Part shown: positions 54,852 to 55,611 of the stretch, piece by piece | Position numbering within the stretch: the first letter of the stretch is position 1 | Layout: every line of letters starts with the position of its first letter | Assembly: GCA_964558405.1 (NCBI GenBank) | Contig: CAZLDG010000004.1 | Span: forward strand, 1 to 55,611 | Direction of reading: 5' to 3' | DNA from: Thioglobus_B sp964558405 | GTDB taxonomy: Bacteria > Pseudomonadota > Gammaproteobacteria > PS1 > Pseudothioglobaceae | Length of the DNA stretch: 55,611 bases | The notes under the pieces: generated by a model | Told to the model about the DNA's origin: nothing | What the model saw: the letters and a program-made list of their open reading frames with translations, nothing else | Database searches by the model: none | Made by a program: the position numbers and the translations under genes

Positions 54852-55409
54852 ATGGTTAGTCTCACAACACCTGTATGCGACTTTGATTTGCCCGCTATTG
54901 ACTTTGATTTGCCTGATATCTATGGAAACAGTTGGGATCTTGACAAAGCCTCTGGAGAAAATGGATTGTTAGTAATGTTCATTTGCAATCATTGTCCTTA
55001 TATTAAAGCTATTCTTCCCAAACTCGTTGAAGACACCAAGACATTAAAAGACGAATATGGCGTCAATACAGTAGCAATTATGTCTAACGATCAGTCATTG
55101 CATGATGAGGATTCAACTGAAAACATGATCCAAATATCGGAAGAAATGAATTTCTCGTTTCCGTACTTAATTGATGAAACACAAGAAGTTGCTAAATCTT
55201 ACGGGGCAGTTTGCACACCTGACTTCTTTGGTTTATCAAAACATATGACATTGCAATATCGTGGTCGCTTTGACGCTTCAAAAAAAGCAATGTCTCTCAA
55301 GGGCACTCGCAGAGATTTGTTGGAGGCGATGAAACAAATTTCTCAAACAGGCAAAGGCCCACTAAACCAAATACCATCCATGGGCTGCTCTATCAAGTGG
55401 AAAGAATAA
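54852..55409 (+). CDS. Intact thioredoxin-fold (PRX_like1) protein, homologue of the interrupted gene
   Basis: 185 aa. CxxC in ICNHCPYIKA (Cys45/Cys48), AVCTPDFFG, LQYRGRFDAS and the C-terminus SMGCSIKW. It is closely similar to the host gene split by this element (36301), sharing NGLLVMFICNHCPY and EVAK-YGAVCTPDFFG. It sits 80 bp after srap, the last gene before the right end. It may replace the host function; thiol/peroxide role inferred from the fold. Confidence 0.92.
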   Translation: MVSLTTPVCDFDLPAIDFDLPDIYGNSWDLDKASGENGLLVMFICNHCPYIKAILPKLVEDTKTLKDEYGVNTVAIMSNDQSLHDEDSTENMIQISEEMNFSFPYLIDETQEVAKSYGAVCTPDFFGLSKHMTLQYRGRFDASKKAMSLKGTRRDLLEAMKQISQTGKGPLNQIPSMGCSIKWKE

Positions 55410-55463
55410 ACACTTAAAAACCACAGACAAAAACAACAGCTAAACCCAGTACAAAATCAAAAA

Positions 55464-55529
55464 AGTATAGACATTGAAGAAAGTGACAATAAGTCATGGT
55501 TCTAGTGACTTATTGCCAATGTCTATACT
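55464..55529. repeat. 66-nt palindrome at the right end
   Basis: AGTATAGACATTG (55464-55476) pairs with CAATGTCTATACT (55517-55529), and AATAAGTCA (55488-55496) with TGACTTATT (55506-55514). The outer arm repeats the left-end AGTATAGACA. The inverted TGTTTAC end lies 6 bp beyond. Probably a recombinase-binding array; no T-run follows. Confidence 0.75.
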
Positions 55530-55541
55530 AGAGTCTGTTTA

Positions 55542-55611
55542 CTGTACGACGGCTACAATGCCGAGCTAAAGCTGCAATATCGTGGACGTCTAGACGCCTC
55601 AAACAAAAACA
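55542..55611 (+). pseudogene. Interrupted PRX_like1 gene, 3' part (runs off the window)
   Basis: The frame reads LYDGYNAELKLQYRGRLDASNKN, continuing the family after the PDFFG break at 36681. The first residues may derive from the element end rather than the original gene. The rest lies beyond the window edge. Confidence 0.85.

Larger units (their letters stand above)
36682..55541. mobile_element. About 18.9-kb SE/Tn554-related integrative element
   Basis: It lies between the two halves of the split PRX_like1 gene. The ends carry inverted GTAAACA/TGTTTAC motifs: GTACGGTAAACA at 36678-36689 on the left, TGTTTACTGTAC at 55536-55547 on the right. Subterminal TATAGACA repeats lie at 36722 and 55464/55520. 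The right end holds an intA-tfp-intB-srap module and a homologue of the interrupted gene. The cargo is copper handling and cytochrome c. Exact crossover bases cannot be fixed from one sequence, so the limits are good to about 10 bp. Confidence 0.8.

Noticed and set aside
36682..55541. Exact 6-bp crossover or target duplication
   Set aside because: The GTACG at both ends is suggestive, but the original sequence is not known, so the crossover cannot be fixed.
1..55611. CRISPR array
   Set aside because: No run of regularly spaced direct repeats with unique spacers was seen in this window.

Overview
Gammaproteobacterial chromosome, about 40% GC by eye. The core gene order (guaA-tadA, fabD-fabG, rplU-rpmA, gcvT-gcvH, recG-ubiC-cmoA, yibN-grxC-gpsA, rplM-rpsI) and protein character fit a marine sulfur-oxidising gammaproteobacterium of the SUP05/Thioglobus type. 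That placement is an inference from overall resemblance, not a computed phylogeny. Two large mobile elements sit in ordinary housekeeping chromosome.

Layout. (1) 1-9967: core genes for purine synthesis, tRNA editing, fatty-acid synthesis, ribosomal proteins, lipid A, RNA decay and the glycine cleavage system. (2) 9968-22749: an integrative island in tRNA-Leu(UAA). It has a flanking 25-bp imperfect repeat of the tRNA 3' end, a P4-type integrase, an AlpA-like regulator, an inovirus Gp2-like HUH replication protein and an SSB. Its cargo is a PARIS-type anti-phage pair (AriA ATPase plus AriB DUF4435 nuclease), an unknown three-gene operon beside an XRE regulator, two secreted proteins, and a TraT-like lipoprotein with a long trypsin-like protease. 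(3) 22829-25698: a TtrS/TtrR-like two-component operon, followed by decayed or small genes to 26407. (4) 26683-36300: core genes (ridA, recG, ubiC, cmoA, pabA, grxC, gpsA, bax, rpsI, rplM, tatD-like, tcdA). (5) about 36682-55541: a second element that splits a thioredoxin-fold (PRX_like1) gene, whose 5' part is at 36301 and whose 3' part reappears at 55542.

The second element is the most notable part of the window. Its right end carries a four-gene module: two tyrosine recombinases, between them a recombinase-fold protein without visible catalytic residues, and a small coiled-coil protein. This matches the intA-tfp-intB-srap layout of the strand-biased circularizing integrative elements (SEs, relatives of Tn554). 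Its cargo is a copper/cytochrome module: a CusRS-like two-component system, a CopA-type P-type ATPase, a CueO/CopA-type multicopper oxidase, four c-type cytochromes, a SHOCT protein and a dedicated CcmF/CcmI pair. Between the recombination module and the right end it carries a complete homologue of the very gene it interrupts, so the insertion may be functionally silent. Inverted and direct repeats with the core TATAGACA lie near both ends.

How the parts work together. The first island is a tRNA-targeted, satellite-like element combining replication or mobilisation genes with anti-phage defence and surface functions. The second appears to install copper sensing, export, periplasmic oxidation and extra cytochrome c with its own haem-ligation proteins, while supplying a substitute for the gene it breaks.
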